Shown: in pieces, positions 18,794 to 26,854 of the stretch | Numbering within the stretch: position 1 is the stretch's first letter | Layout: each line of letters starts with the position of its first letter | DNA from: Burkholderiaceae bacterium | GTDB lineage: Bacteria > Pseudomonadota > Gammaproteobacteria > Burkholderiales > Burkholderiaceae_C | Length of the DNA stretch: 64,000 nt | NCBI GenBank assembly: GCA_030654805.1 | Contig: JAURWR010000040.1 | Coordinates: forward strand, 1 to 64,000 | Reading direction: 5' to 3' | The notes under the pieces: generated by a model | The model's database searches: none | What the model saw: the letters and a program-made list of their open reading frames with translations, nothing else | Told to the model about the DNA's origin: nothing | Translations under genes and position numbers: made by a program

Positions 18794-19732
18794 TCAGCTG
18801 CTGCCGTGCCGCCAGCGCTCGACTTGCGGCCGGATGTCCTCAAGCGACGCGAACGCCATCACGCCGTCGACCGTCCGGCGGTGCAGCACCGGCGCAGAGC
18901 CACCGACCCACAGCTCGACCGCTGGCGGCAGCTTGCTGCGCAACTCAGTCAGCCCGTCGACCACCTGGTTGGGGTTCATGCAGCCGGTGAATCCCAGCGC
19001 AACGATGTCGCTGCGGTGCGCCACCGCCGCCAACGAAATGTCCCACACCGGTGTCTGCACACCCAGCGACACCACGCGCGCACCTTCCAGCGCCAACAGC
19101 GCTTCCGCCAGCAGCAGACCCAGGCTGTGCGGCTCGCCGGGCAGGGTGGTCAACAGCACGCGCGGACGGTCGAGCGGAGCCGCCTCCGGTATGCCGCCGA
19201 GTGCCTTCCGCAGCACGCCGTGCAGACACTCGATGTACGCATGCTCTTCGAAAATCTCCAGCTGGCCGCGCATCCATGCGTCGCCCACCATCGTATTCAA
19301 AGGCACCACCACTTCGACGACGAAGCGCGCCAGCCCGATCCGCATCTGCGTTTGCAACAGCAGACGACGCAACGCGTCCACGTCATGAGACCGGATCAAG
19401 GCCAGGTACGACTTCAGGTCGAGGATCGAGTTGCCGCCCGCCATCCGGCGCGGCACATCGACCGTGCTTGCACTGAGTTGAGTCAGCGCCTCGATCGGCA
19501 TCGGCACCAGCCGCCCGGGCCGATGCCCGCCATCCATCAGCCGTTTGACGATGCGCAGTTTTTCGACCTGTTCGAGCGGGTAGGCACGTTCACCGCTGCC
19601 GTCGCGCTCGGGCCGGGGGAACCCATAGCGCCGCTCCCACACGCGCAGGGTGTCCTTGGTCAGGCCGGTGTCGCGTTCGACCGCCGCGATCGACAGCGTC
19701 AACGATTTCAGCGTGCGCGCGGGCTCATTCAT
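18794..19732 (-). CDS. litR: MerR-family regulator with cobalamin-binding domain (CarH/LitR type)
   Basis: This is a probable light-responsive repressor of 312 residues. The N-terminal MerR helix-turn-helix (residues 12-75) contains VERDTGLTKDTLRVWERRYGF. The middle domain has the CarH signature Wx9EH, with W153, E163 and H164; in Thermus CarH the equivalent His is the ligand exposed by light. The Rossmann-like B12-binding domain has GEPHSLG (199-205), fitting the E/DxHxxG motif with H202 as lower axial ligand. All residues needed to hold adenosylcobalamin therefore seem present. In known members light breaks the Co-C bond and releases DNA. It is divergent from the glutathione peroxidase gene and upstream of the lipid-modification genes. 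The start at 19730-19732 gives the standard MerR N-terminus. Confidence 0.85.
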   Translation of the reverse strand: MNEPARTLKSLTLSIAAVERDTGLTKDTLRVWERRYGFPRPERDGSGERAYPLEQVEKLRIVKRLMDGGHRPGRLVPMPIEALTQLSASTVDVPRRMAGGNSILDLKSYLALIRSHDVDALRRLLLQTQMRIGLARFVVEVVVPLNTMVGDAWMRGQLEIFEEHAYIECLHGVLRKALGGIPEAAPLDRPRVLLTTLPGEPHSLGLLLAEALLALEGARVVSLGVQTPVWDISLAAVAHRSDIVALGFTGCMNPNQVVDGLTELRSKLPPAVELWVGGSAPVLHRRTVDGVMAFASLEDIRPQVERWRHGSS

Positions 19733-19827
19733 CGCGGGCGGCACCCCGGACGTTCGACGCTCGCAGCGCCAAACCAACGTTCGAATTCGCGGAAGAGAAG
19801 GGGCATGAGGCAGCTCGGGACAGGTCA

Positions 19828-19880
19828 TTGACTTTGCGCCAATATAGGGCGTTGACAGATTTTTGCCCAAGACAGGATAT
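19828..19880. promoter_or_regulatory. Divergent control region between the CarH/LitR-type gene and the peroxidase gene
   Basis: On the minus strand, TTGGGC (19865-19870) and TATATT (19841-19846), 18 bases apart, form a promoter for the regulator. On the plus strand, TTGACT (19828-19833) and TTGACA (19852-19857) are repeats 24 bases apart, each followed downstream by TATAG (19843-19847 and 19878-19882). Repeated TTGAC/TATA units near MerR-type genes are plausible operators, which would let the regulator control itself and the peroxidase. The second repeat also reads as a -35 box with a poor -10 (GGATAT at 19875-19880). Confidence 0.45.
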
Positions 19881-19884
19881 AGAC

Positions 19885-20469
19885 ATGACTTGCACTCAGT
19901 TTTTCGGCGCCACGTTGAGGTCGTGGGTGGCATGGCTGCTGTTGCTGTGCTGCACCGCAGACGCCCACGCGGCGAGTTGCGGCAACCTGCTCAACCGCGA
20001 GATCCCCAGGCTGCAGGACGAGAAGCCACAGAACCTTTGTCAGTACGCGGGCAAGGTGGTGTTGGTGGTCAACACCGCGAGCTATTGCGGCTTCACATCG
20101 CAGTACAAGGGCCTCGAGACGCTGTACGCGCGCTACCGCGAGCGCGGCCTGGTGGTGCTGGGCTTCCCGTCGAACGATTTCGGTGGACAGGAGCCGGGCA
20201 ACAACCAGGAGATCGCGTCATTCTGCGCAAACACCTTCGGTGTCAAGTTCCCGATGTTCACCAAGACCCGCGTGTCACCCGCCGCCGGCACGGCGTTGAG
20301 CCCCCTCTACGCCGAACTGCGCCAGCGCACCGGAAGTTCGCCGCGCTGGAACTTCCACAAGTACCTGATCAGCCGCGATGGCGCCACCGTGCTGAGCTTC
20401 AGCAGCGACATCGAGCCCGATGACCAGGCCTTGGTCGAGGGCATTGAAAAGCTGCTCGCGGCGCACTGA
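19885..20469 (+). CDS. Exported glutathione peroxidase (BtuE/GPx family)
   Basis: This thiol peroxidase reduces lipid or hydrogen peroxides. The catalytic tetrad is complete: C68 (ASYCGFTSQY), Q102 (FGGQEPG), W155 and N156 (PRWNFHKYL). Unlike cytoplasmic BtuE it has an N-terminal signal peptide (RSWVAWLLLLCCTADAHA), so it should act in the periplasm, near membrane lipids. The ATG at 19885 gives 194 residues. A TTG at 19915 would give a cleaner signal peptide and also suits a transcription start near 19887. It diverges from the CarH/LitR-type gene, which suggests light or oxidative-stress control. Confidence 0.85.
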   Translation: MTCTQFFGATLRSWVAWLLLLCCTADAHAASCGNLLNREIPRLQDEKPQNLCQYAGKVVLVVNTASYCGFTSQYKGLETLYARYRERGLVVLGFPSNDFGGQEPGNNQEIASFCANTFGVKFPMFTKTRVSPAAGTALSPLYAELRQRTGSSPRWNFHKYLISRDGATVLSFSSDIEPDDQALVEGIEKLLAAH

Positions 20470-20835
20470 AACACCGGGCATGTGACGCGGTTTATACCAA
20501 CCAGTTATATTTTGTACTGTATGGTCATATTTCATGAGTTGGGAGCGCGTGCATCGACTATTCTCGAAATGGCCGGTGTTTGTTGTGGGGAAGAATCGGG
20601 GGAACTCCTGTGTCGTTTTCCTGTCTACACTTGGATGAAGGGCTTGACCAGCCCGGCGTTCAGCGGTTCAGGCCCAGCCTCGAAACTCGCGCGACGCCGT
20701 TGGTTGAGTGACCTGACCAACGGTTTAGCGTTGCACAGCCTGTCGGCACGGCCGACCGAAACCCGGCGGCGGTTTTGTTTTCTCCTCCTCCCTCCGTTTT
20801 TCCCTACCGGGCGCTGTGCAGCTCCTTTCTTCCCG
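20470..20835. other. Long intergenic region upstream of the lipid-modification run
   Basis: Nearly 370 bases without a convincing gene. The first part (20490-20535) is AT-rich for this genome, with TTTATACC, TTATATTTTG and TACTGTATGG, and is the best place for a promoter or a MerR-type operator. At 20759-20775 the arms AAACC and GGTTT flank a seven-base loop and are followed by TTTTGTTTT, a weak terminator-like structure. A plus-strand open frame through this region (starting near 20482) has cysteine- and proline-rich content unlike any family I know, and I do not accept it as a gene. Confidence 0.4.
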
Positions 20836-20858
20836 GCCGGTCTGATCACCAGACCGGC
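20836..20858. promoter_or_regulatory. Perfect 9-bp inverted repeat just before the amine oxidase start
   Basis: GCCGGTCTG (20836-20844) and CAGACCGGC (20850-20858) are separated by ATCAC and end 11 bases before the ATG at 20870. No Shine-Dalgarno sequence is seen in the gap. The hairpin could act as an operator or as an RNA structure influencing translation of the first gene of the run. It has no T-tract and so is not an intrinsic terminator. Confidence 0.55.
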
Positions 20859-20869
20859 AACGCACGCAC

Positions 20870-22183
20870 ATGGCTGAGCCCGTGCGCCGCGTTGCAGTTG
20901 TCGGCTCGGGCATCTCTGGCTTGTCGGTGGCGCACGCGATCAGCGCCGATGCACATGTCACTCTGTACGAGGCAGACGCCTATTTCGGGGGCCACACCCA
21001 CACCGTCGATGTGACCCTCGAGGGCCAGACCCACGGCGTCGACACCGGCTTTCTCGTCTTCAACGAAAACACCTACCCGAACCTGATCCGGCTGTTCGGC
21101 GAGTTGCAGGTGCCCACCGCGCTGTCCGACATGTCGTTCTCGGTGCAGGTGCCGGACATCGGCCTGGAGTGGAGCGGCAGCGACCTCAACACCGTTTTCG
21201 CGCAGCGAACCAATCTGGCTCGTCCGGCGTTCTGGCGCATGCTGCGCGACGTCACGCGCTTCAACCGCCTGGCCACCGAACTGGCCGAGCGCGGCGCGGC
21301 GGCCGAACAGCAAGCGTCGATCGGCGACTTTCTCTCCAGGCACCGCTTCAGCGCCGAATTCCGCGACTGGTATTTCCTGCCGATGATCGGCTGCATCTGG
21401 TCGTGCCCGACCGATCAGATGCTGCGCTTCCCGATCGCAACGATGATCCGGTTCTGCCACAACCACGGCCTGCTCCAGGTGACGAACCGGCCGCGCTGGT
21501 ACACCGTGCGAGGTGGCGCGCGTCACTACGTCGAGAAGCTGCTGAAGGCCATTCCGGATGCCCGCCTGAACACGCCGGTGCGCAGTGTGCGGCGTGTGCG
21601 CGGCACCGGTCAGGTGAGCATCGCGACGGACGCTGGCCCCGAACTGTTCGACGACGTCGTGCTGGCCTGCCACAGCGACCAGTCGCTGGCGCTGCTGGCC
21701 GACGCCACCCCCGCCGAGCGCGAGGTGCTGGGCGCCATCCGATACCACCGCAACCGCGCGGTCCTGCACACCGACACCCATCTGCTGCCGCGCCGAAAGA
21801 TCGCCTGGGCCGCGTGGAACTATGAACGCGCACGGGCCGATTCAAGCGAGAAGGCGTCGGTGTGCCTGCACTACCTGATCAACCGGCTGCAGCCGCTGCC
21901 ATTCAAGACTCCGGTGGTGGTGTCGCTGAATCCGCTGAGCGAACCGCGCGCCGACACCGTGCATGGCGAGTACGACTACGCACACCCGGTGTTCGATGCC
22001 GCCGCGATCGCCGCGCAGCAGCGTGTACCTTCGCTCCAGGGAGACGCGAATACCTGGTTCTGCGGCGCCTGGACGCGCCATGGCTTCCATGAGGACGGCT
22101 TGATGTCGGGCCTCGCCGTCGTCGATGGCTTGCGCAAGCGCTGGGCCGAGGCCGGGACCCGTGCAGTGCCGGAGGCTGCATGA
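20870..22183 (+). CDS. FAD-dependent amine-oxidase-family protein (COG2907)
   Basis: The 437-residue flavoprotein has the dinucleotide-binding GxGxxG loop at residues 12-17 (VGSGISGLSVAHAI), an acidic strand end (LYEADAYFGGHTHTV), and a C-terminal FAD contact WTRHGFHEDGLMSGL. It resembles COG2907 proteins, which are nearly always next to DUF1365 and Cfa-type methyltransferases, as here. The family is thought to oxidise or desaturate a lipid-linked substrate, but no reaction is proven to my knowledge. It is the first gene of the plus-strand run and overlaps the DUF1365 gene by four bases. Confidence 0.85.
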   Translation: MAEPVRRVAVVGSGISGLSVAHAISADAHVTLYEADAYFGGHTHTVDVTLEGQTHGVDTGFLVFNENTYPNLIRLFGELQVPTALSDMSFSVQVPDIGLEWSGSDLNTVFAQRTNLARPAFWRMLRDVTRFNRLATELAERGAAAEQQASIGDFLSRHRFSAEFRDWYFLPMIGCIWSCPTDQMLRFPIATMIRFCHNHGLLQVTNRPRWYTVRGGARHYVEKLLKAIPDARLNTPVRSVRRVRGTGQVSIATDAGPELFDDVVLACHSDQSLALLADATPAEREVLGAIRYHRNRAVLHTDTHLLPRRKIAWAAWNYERARADSSEKASVCLHYLINRLQPLPFKTPVVVSLNPLSEPRADTVHGEYDYAHPVFDAAAIAAQQRVPSLQGDANTWFCGAWTRHGFHEDGLMSGLAVVDGLRKRWAEAGTRAVPEAA

Positions 22184-22995
22184 GCGCTCCGTCCCGGCAA
22201 TCGACCCCACCGCCCGATCCGCTCATCGGCTTCGGTCAGGTGCGCCACGCCCGGCTGCGCCCGGCCGTGAACCGATTCGCCTACCCCACCTATTTCCTGA
22301 TGCTGCCGATGCGGCGACTGCGGGACGCGCCGCACGCCGATCTGGCGCGCAACCGCTTCGGGCTGATCAGCTTCCATGATCGCGATCACGGCGACGGCCG
22401 CAGCGACAGCCTGGCCTGGCTCGACGAGCTGCTGCGCAGCGAAGACATCGCCGATGCCGATGGCGAGGTCTGGCTGCACTGCTACCCGCGTGTGCTCGGG
22501 CACACCTTCAAGCCGGTGAGCTTCTGGTACTGCCACCGCGCGGACGACACGCTGGCAGCCGTCGTGGTCGAGGTCAACAACACCTTCGGCGAGCGGCACT
22601 GCTATCTGCTGCGTGGCGCTCAACTCGGCTACGGAAAAGAGCAGGTGGCGGCCAAGGTATTCCACGTGTCGCCCTTCTGCTCGGTGGCCGGGCTTTACCG
22701 GTTCCGTTTCATGCACAGCACGGTGCAACCGGCAGGCCCGTCGACGCAAAGCGTGCTGACACGCACGGTCGCGCGCATCGACCACGACGACGCAGACGGT
22801 GCGCTGATCCAAACCAGCGTCTGCGGTGCGCTTGAACCGTTGACCGGCCGCAGCCTTCGGCGAGCCTTCTTCGGCATGCCGCTGATGACACTCGGCGTGA
22901 TCAGTCGCATCCATTGGCAAGCGGCCCGGCTGTGGTTGAAGCGGGTCCCGTTCTTTCGCAAGCCCGAACCCCCGGTCGGTTTCGTGACGCGCTGA
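22180..22995 (+). CDS. DUF1365 family protein
   Basis: This 271-residue protein belongs to a family of unknown function found beside Cfa-type methyltransferases and COG2907 flavoproteins. The family signature is clear: GQVRHARLRPAVNRFAYPTYF at the start (about residues 15-35), then YPRVLGHTFKPVSFWYCH, VEVNNTFGERHCYLL and KVFHVSPFCSVAGLYRFRF, each read in parts. No membrane segment or signal peptide is evident. The ATG overlaps the stop of the preceding gene (ATGA). Context suggests a role in modifying unsaturated membrane fatty acids. Confidence 0.9.
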   Translation: MSAPSRQSTPPPDPLIGFGQVRHARLRPAVNRFAYPTYFLMLPMRRLRDAPHADLARNRFGLISFHDRDHGDGRSDSLAWLDELLRSEDIADADGEVWLHCYPRVLGHTFKPVSFWYCHRADDTLAAVVVEVNNTFGERHCYLLRGAQLGYGKEQVAAKVFHVSPFCSVAGLYRFRFMHSTVQPAGPSTQSVLTRTVARIDHDDADGALIQTSVCGALEPLTGRSLRRAFFGMPLMTLGVISRIHWQAARLWLKRVPFFRKPEPPVGFVTR

Positions 22996-23032
22996 CCGCG
23001 CGTCGAATCTTCGTTTTCCTGCTCTCGCTGGC

Positions 23033-24277
23033 ATGCCCCAACTCGACGCGATGCACACCACCCCTTTGTCCCCGGACACCCGACAGGCGTCGGCACCTGC
23101 AGCCGCCCGCGCGGTGTTCCAGCTCTTGAAGCGCCTCCAACACGGCTCGCTGGACATCCGGCTCCCCGACGGCACGGGCATGCATTTCGGAACCACGGCC
23201 GACGGCGGGCTGCAAGCTGCGATGTGGCTGGTGAACTGGAACGTCTGCGATGCAACGATGCGCTCCGGTGACATCGGTTTCGCCGAGACCTACATCGCCG
23301 GCGACTGGAATTCGCCCGACCCGGTCACGCTGATCAAGCTCTTGCTCGCCAACGCCTCCGAGGTCGAAACACTGGTCTACGGCACCTGGTGGGGCTCGCT
23401 GCTGTACCGCGCAAAGCACTGGTTGAATCGCAACTCGCGCTCGGGCAGCAAAAAAAACATCCACGCGCATTACGACCTCGGCAACCAGTTCTACCGCCTG
23501 TGGCTCGACCCGACGATGAACTATTCGAGCGCCTGGTTCGAAGGCGACCGCACCCTTCCGATGGAAGAGGCGCAGTGGGCCAAGGTGCGTCGCGCACTGA
23601 CCGAATGTGACGTGAAACCCGGCGACCGCGTGCTCGAGATCGGATGCGGCTGGGGTGCACTGGCCGAATGCGCCGCGCGCGAATTCGGCGCCACCGTCAC
23701 CGGCGTGACCCTGTCGAGCGAGCAGCTCGAATGGGCACGCCAGCGCCTGACCGATGCCGGCCTGCCGGGCGACCTGCGCTTACAGGACTACCGCGACCTG
23801 AAGGCCGGCAGCGACGGCCCGTTCGATGCGGTCGCATCGATCGAGATGTTCGAGGCGGTCGGTCGCGAATACTGGCCCAGCTTCTTCGAGGCCTTGAGCT
23901 CTCAACTCAAGCCCGGCGGCAAGGCCTGCGTGCAGAGCATCGTGATCCGCGACGATCTGTTCGATCGCTACGTGAATTCGACCGACTTCATCCAGCAGTA
24001 CATCTTCCCGGGCGGCCTGCTGCCCAGCCCCGCCGAGTTCCGCAAGGCTGCGACCCGTGCGGGCTTGCGCGTCGTCAACGAGCTGGAGTTCGGCCTCGAC
24101 TACGCCGAGACGCTGCGGCGCTGGCGCCAGCGCTTCCTGAGCCAGGAAGGCCCCGTGCGCCAGCTCGGCTTCGACAGTCGCTTCATGCGCATCTGGGAGT
24201 TCTATCTCGCCTACTGCGAGGCCGCCTTCACGATGGGCAACACCAACGTCATGCAGTTCACGCTGCAGCGGGACTGA
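23033..24277 (+). CDS. cfa: Cyclopropane-fatty-acyl-phospholipid synthase-type SAM methyltransferase
   Basis: This enzyme family transfers a methyl group from S-adenosylmethionine to double bonds of membrane phospholipid acyl chains, giving cyclopropane or methylated fatty acids. The 414-residue protein has the N-terminal lipid-binding domain and a class I methyltransferase domain with VLEIGCGWGALAE at about residues 200-212, IEMFEAVGREYW (carbonate-binding Glu region) and YIFPGGLLPSP. The ATG at 23033 is followed by another at 23051. In Rhodobacter sphaeroides a related methyltransferase in a similar gene group takes part in methylated and furan fatty acid formation. The exact product here is not decided by the sequence. 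Confidence 0.9.
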   Translation: MPQLDAMHTTPLSPDTRQASAPAAARAVFQLLKRLQHGSLDIRLPDGTGMHFGTTADGGLQAAMWLVNWNVCDATMRSGDIGFAETYIAGDWNSPDPVTLIKLLLANASEVETLVYGTWWGSLLYRAKHWLNRNSRSGSKKNIHAHYDLGNQFYRLWLDPTMNYSSAWFEGDRTLPMEEAQWAKVRRALTECDVKPGDRVLEIGCGWGALAECAAREFGATVTGVTLSSEQLEWARQRLTDAGLPGDLRLQDYRDLKAGSDGPFDAVASIEMFEAVGREYWPSFFEALSSQLKPGGKACVQSIVIRDDLFDRYVNSTDFIQQYIFPGGLLPSPAEFRKAATRAGLRVVNELEFGLDYAETLRRWRQRFLSQEGPVRQLGFDSRFMRIWEFYLAYCEAAFTMGNTNVMQFTLQRD

Positions 24278-24278
24278 G

Positions 24279-24854
24279 ATGGGCCAGGCCTCGATCGACC
24301 GTTCGCGACGATCGCTGCTGGCACTGCCGCTGGTGTGGAGCAGCATCCCTGACCTTGCGCGGGCGGCCCTGTCGCCACCACCCGAGGTGCGCAGCGAACT
24401 GCCAGGCGCGCGACTGTTCGGCAGCGGCCGGTTGACGTTCCTGCTCTTCAGCGTCTACGAAGCGCGACTGTGGACCGGTCCACAGTTCGACGCAGGCAAC
24501 TTTGATCAGATGCCTCTCGCGCTCGAACTCGAGTACGCCCGCGATTTCGACAACAACGACATTGCCGACCGCTCGATCGAAGAGATGCGACGCAGTGGCG
24601 CCATCGCGCCCGCGAAGGTGTCCCGTTGGCTGACGGCCATGACGCAGTGCTTCCCCGACATCGTCGAGGGCGACCGAGCCACAGGCGTGCAGATCCCCGG
24701 CGTCGCGACGCGCTACTTCGTCAACGGCCAGTTCACGGGCGAGATCCGCGACGCCGAGTTCACGCGCCTGTTCTTCGGCATCTGGCTGTCAAGGCACACG
24801 TCCGAACCCAAATTGCGTGAAGCCTTGCTGGCGGGCTCCCGCAGCGGCTCGTGA
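24279..24854 (+). CDS. Exported chalcone-isomerase-like protein
   Basis: The 191-residue protein has an N-terminal signal with a twin-arginine-like run (RSRRSLLALPLVWSS) and a chalcone-isomerase-like domain, seen in GSGRLTFLLFSVYEARLWTG, IPGVATRYFVNGQFTGEI and FFGIWLSRHTSEPKLREALL (read in parts). Bacterial members are not flavonoid enzymes. They are thought to bind fatty acids or related lipids in the periplasm, which agrees with the neighbours. It begins one base after the cfa stop and overlaps the transporter gene by four bases (GTGA). Confidence 0.82.
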   Translation: MGQASIDRSRRSLLALPLVWSSIPDLARAALSPPPEVRSELPGARLFGSGRLTFLLFSVYEARLWTGPQFDAGNFDQMPLALELEYARDFDNNDIADRSIEEMRRSGAIAPAKVSRWLTAMTQCFPDIVEGDRATGVQIPGVATRYFVNGQFTGEIRDAEFTRLFFGIWLSRHTSEPKLREALLAGSRSGS

Positions 24855-26215
24855 CCGAGTCCCCGCCGATGACACCGCAACCGGCAGTCCCGCCCACCCG
24901 CTTGCCTGAGCATCGGTCAGCCGCCATGGTCTCCGAGCCTCACCACACCCGAGGCGCAGGCCTCGGGATGGCCGGCTGGCGGTCGGGCGTGCGCTACGGT
25001 GCACTGGGTCTGCCACTGGCCTTCGTCGCACTGCCGCTCTACGTCGTGCTGCCCAACCACTACGCCCGCGAGTTCGGCATTCCACTCGCCACGCTGGGTG
25101 CGGTGTTGCTCGGCGCGCGGGCGTTCGATGCGATCGCCGACCCGCTGATCGGTCGCGCCGCCGACCGCTTGCTGGCGAGCGGGGCCCAACGGGCCTGGTG
25201 GGCCATCGCGATCGCGGCCGGGGTGCTCGCCACCGGCTTCACTGCGCTGTTCTTTCCTCAGGTCGAGAGTCGTTCCGGCTTGTTGGTCTGGTGCGCGCTG
25301 GCACTCGCCGTGACCTACCTCGGCTACAGCGCGGTGACCGTGATCCACCAGTCGTGGGGCGCACGCCTTGGGGGCGATGCACCGCAGCGGGCCCGCATCG
25401 TCGCCTGGCGCGAAGGGCTCGCGCTCGCTGGCGTGCTGATCGCGAGCGTCTTGCCGTCGGTGGCGGGATTGGCGGTGACCGCCGCCGTGCTGGCGGTGCT
25501 GCTGTGGGTCGGCGTGCTGTGGCTGCGTGCCGCGCCGCAACCGGCGCCGTCGCGCGTGTCCGTGCCACCGGTATCGGTGTTGCTGCCCTTTTCCACACCG
25601 GCGTTCCGCCGCCTGCTGGCGGTGTACCTGGTCATCGGCATTGCCAGCGCGGTGCCGGCGACGCTGGTGCTGTTCTTCATCCGCGATCGATTGCAGTTGC
25701 CGGCCTACGAGCCGCTGTTCCTCGCCAGCTACTTCGCGGCTGGCGCACTGTCGATTCCGCTGTGGGTGCGCGCAGTGCGTTGGGTCGGGCTGGAGCGCGC
25801 CTGGCTGATCGGCATGGGGCTCACGATCGCGGTGTTCAGCTGGGCCACGCTGCTGGGCGCCGGCGACGTGACGGCTTACACCACGGTCTGCGTGCTCAGC
25901 GGGATCGCACTGGGCGCCGACCTGACACTGCCGAGCGCGATCCTCGCCGGGGTGATCCAGCGTGCAGGCCACGGCGAACAGGCCGAAGGGGCCTACTTCG
26001 GATGGTGGAATTTCGCGACCAAGCTCAACCTCGCGCTGGCCGCAGGGATCGCACTGCCGGCGCTGGCCTGGTTCGGCTACGCGCCTGGCAGCCGCAGCCC
26101 ACAGGCGCTGAGCGCGCTGACCACCGCCTACTGCGTGCTGCCGTGCCTGCTGAAGCTGGCCGCAGCCGCGCTGCTGCACACCCTCCTGATCCGCAACCCT
26201 CGGGAACCGCGATGA
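24851..26215 (+). CDS. MFS transporter of the GPH (glycoside-pentoside-hexuronide) type
   Basis: This integral inner-membrane transporter has 454 residues and about 12 helices. A 40-residue N-terminal tail precedes the first helix. The GPH-type loop after helix 2 is GARAFDAIADPLIGRAADR, matching the family DAxxDPxxG pattern. Another signature is the FGWWNFATKLNLALAAG segment late in the protein. The GTG start overlaps the upstream stop. Transporters of this kind recur in Cfa/DUF3833/SDR gene groups, where the cargo is unknown. Sugar transport is the family default but unlikely here by context. Confidence 0.85.
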   Translation: MTESPPMTPQPAVPPTRLPEHRSAAMVSEPHHTRGAGLGMAGWRSGVRYGALGLPLAFVALPLYVVLPNHYAREFGIPLATLGAVLLGARAFDAIADPLIGRAADRLLASGAQRAWWAIAIAAGVLATGFTALFFPQVESRSGLLVWCALALAVTYLGYSAVTVIHQSWGARLGGDAPQRARIVAWREGLALAGVLIASVLPSVAGLAVTAAVLAVLLWVGVLWLRAAPQPAPSRVSVPPVSVLLPFSTPAFRRLLAVYLVIGIASAVPATLVLFFIRDRLQLPAYEPLFLASYFAAGALSIPLWVRAVRWVGLERAWLIGMGLTIAVFSWATLLGAGDVTAYTTVCVLSGIALGADLTLPSAILAGVIQRAGHGEQAEGAYFGWWNFATKLNLALAAGIALPALAWFGYAPGSRSPQALSALTTAYCVLPCLLKLAAAALLHTLLIRNPREPR

Positions 26216-26745
26216 AACGACGTTCGATCCTGGCCGCGACAGCCGCCGCCACCGCCTTGCTGGCCGGCTGTGCGTCGCCGACTCCCGCCGACTACGCCAG
26301 TGAAAAGCCCTTGCTCGACCTGAAGACCTACTTCAACGGCAACGTCACCGCGCACGGCATCTTCACCGACCGCTCGGGCAAGGTCGTGCGCCGTTTCACC
26401 GTCGCGATGAAGTGCAGCTGGGAGGGCGACGACGGCATGCTCGACGAACGATTCATCTACAGCGACGGCGAGAAACAGCGGCGCGTGTGGCGACTGAAGA
26501 AGCTGCCCGGCGGTCAGTACACCGGCACCGCCGACGATGTGATCGGCACCGCTCAAGGGCAGAGCGCAGGCAATGCGTTCCAGTGGAGTTACACGCTGCG
26601 CCTGCCGGTCGATGGCAAGACCTACGAGGTGCAGTTCGACGACTGGATGTACCTGATGGACGAGCACGTGATGCTCAACAAGGCGGTGATGAGCAAGTTC
26701 GGTGTGCGCCTCGGCGAAGTCACGCTGGCGTTTCACAAACCATGA
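26212..26745 (+). CDS. DUF3833 family lipoprotein
   Basis: A predicted lipoprotein of 177 residues. The signal is MKRRSILAATAAATALLAGC with the lipidated Cys at residue 20. The mature part matches DUF3833: YFNGNVTAHGIFTDRSGKVVRRF, DERFIYSDGEKQRRVWRLKK, GTAQGQSAGNAFQWSYTLRL and FDDWMYLMDEHVMLNKAVMSKFG, each read in parts. The fold is probably lipocalin-like, which would suit lipid binding in the envelope. The ATG overlaps the transporter stop (ATGA). The function is not established. Confidence 0.88.
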   Translation: MKRRSILAATAAATALLAGCASPTPADYASEKPLLDLKTYFNGNVTAHGIFTDRSGKVVRRFTVAMKCSWEGDDGMLDERFIYSDGEKQRRVWRLKKLPGGQYTGTADDVIGTAQGQSAGNAFQWSYTLRLPVDGKTYEVQFDDWMYLMDEHVMLNKAVMSKFGVRLGEVTLAFHKP

Positions 26746-26854
26746 GACACCTTCAGACAGATCGCCAGTCGCGGGCCTCAGCGCCGGGCCGCTCCAAGCC
26801 AGGCCAGGGCCTCCGGGATGATCGATCGACGCGCCCGTCGATCGGGGTGCCGGC

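Noticed and set aside
20482..20877. A plus-strand frame of about 131 residues in the leader of the lipid run
   Set aside because: It has no recognisable domain, it starts in the AT-rich promoter-like patch and it overlaps the next ATG. The region is better read as a regulatory leader.
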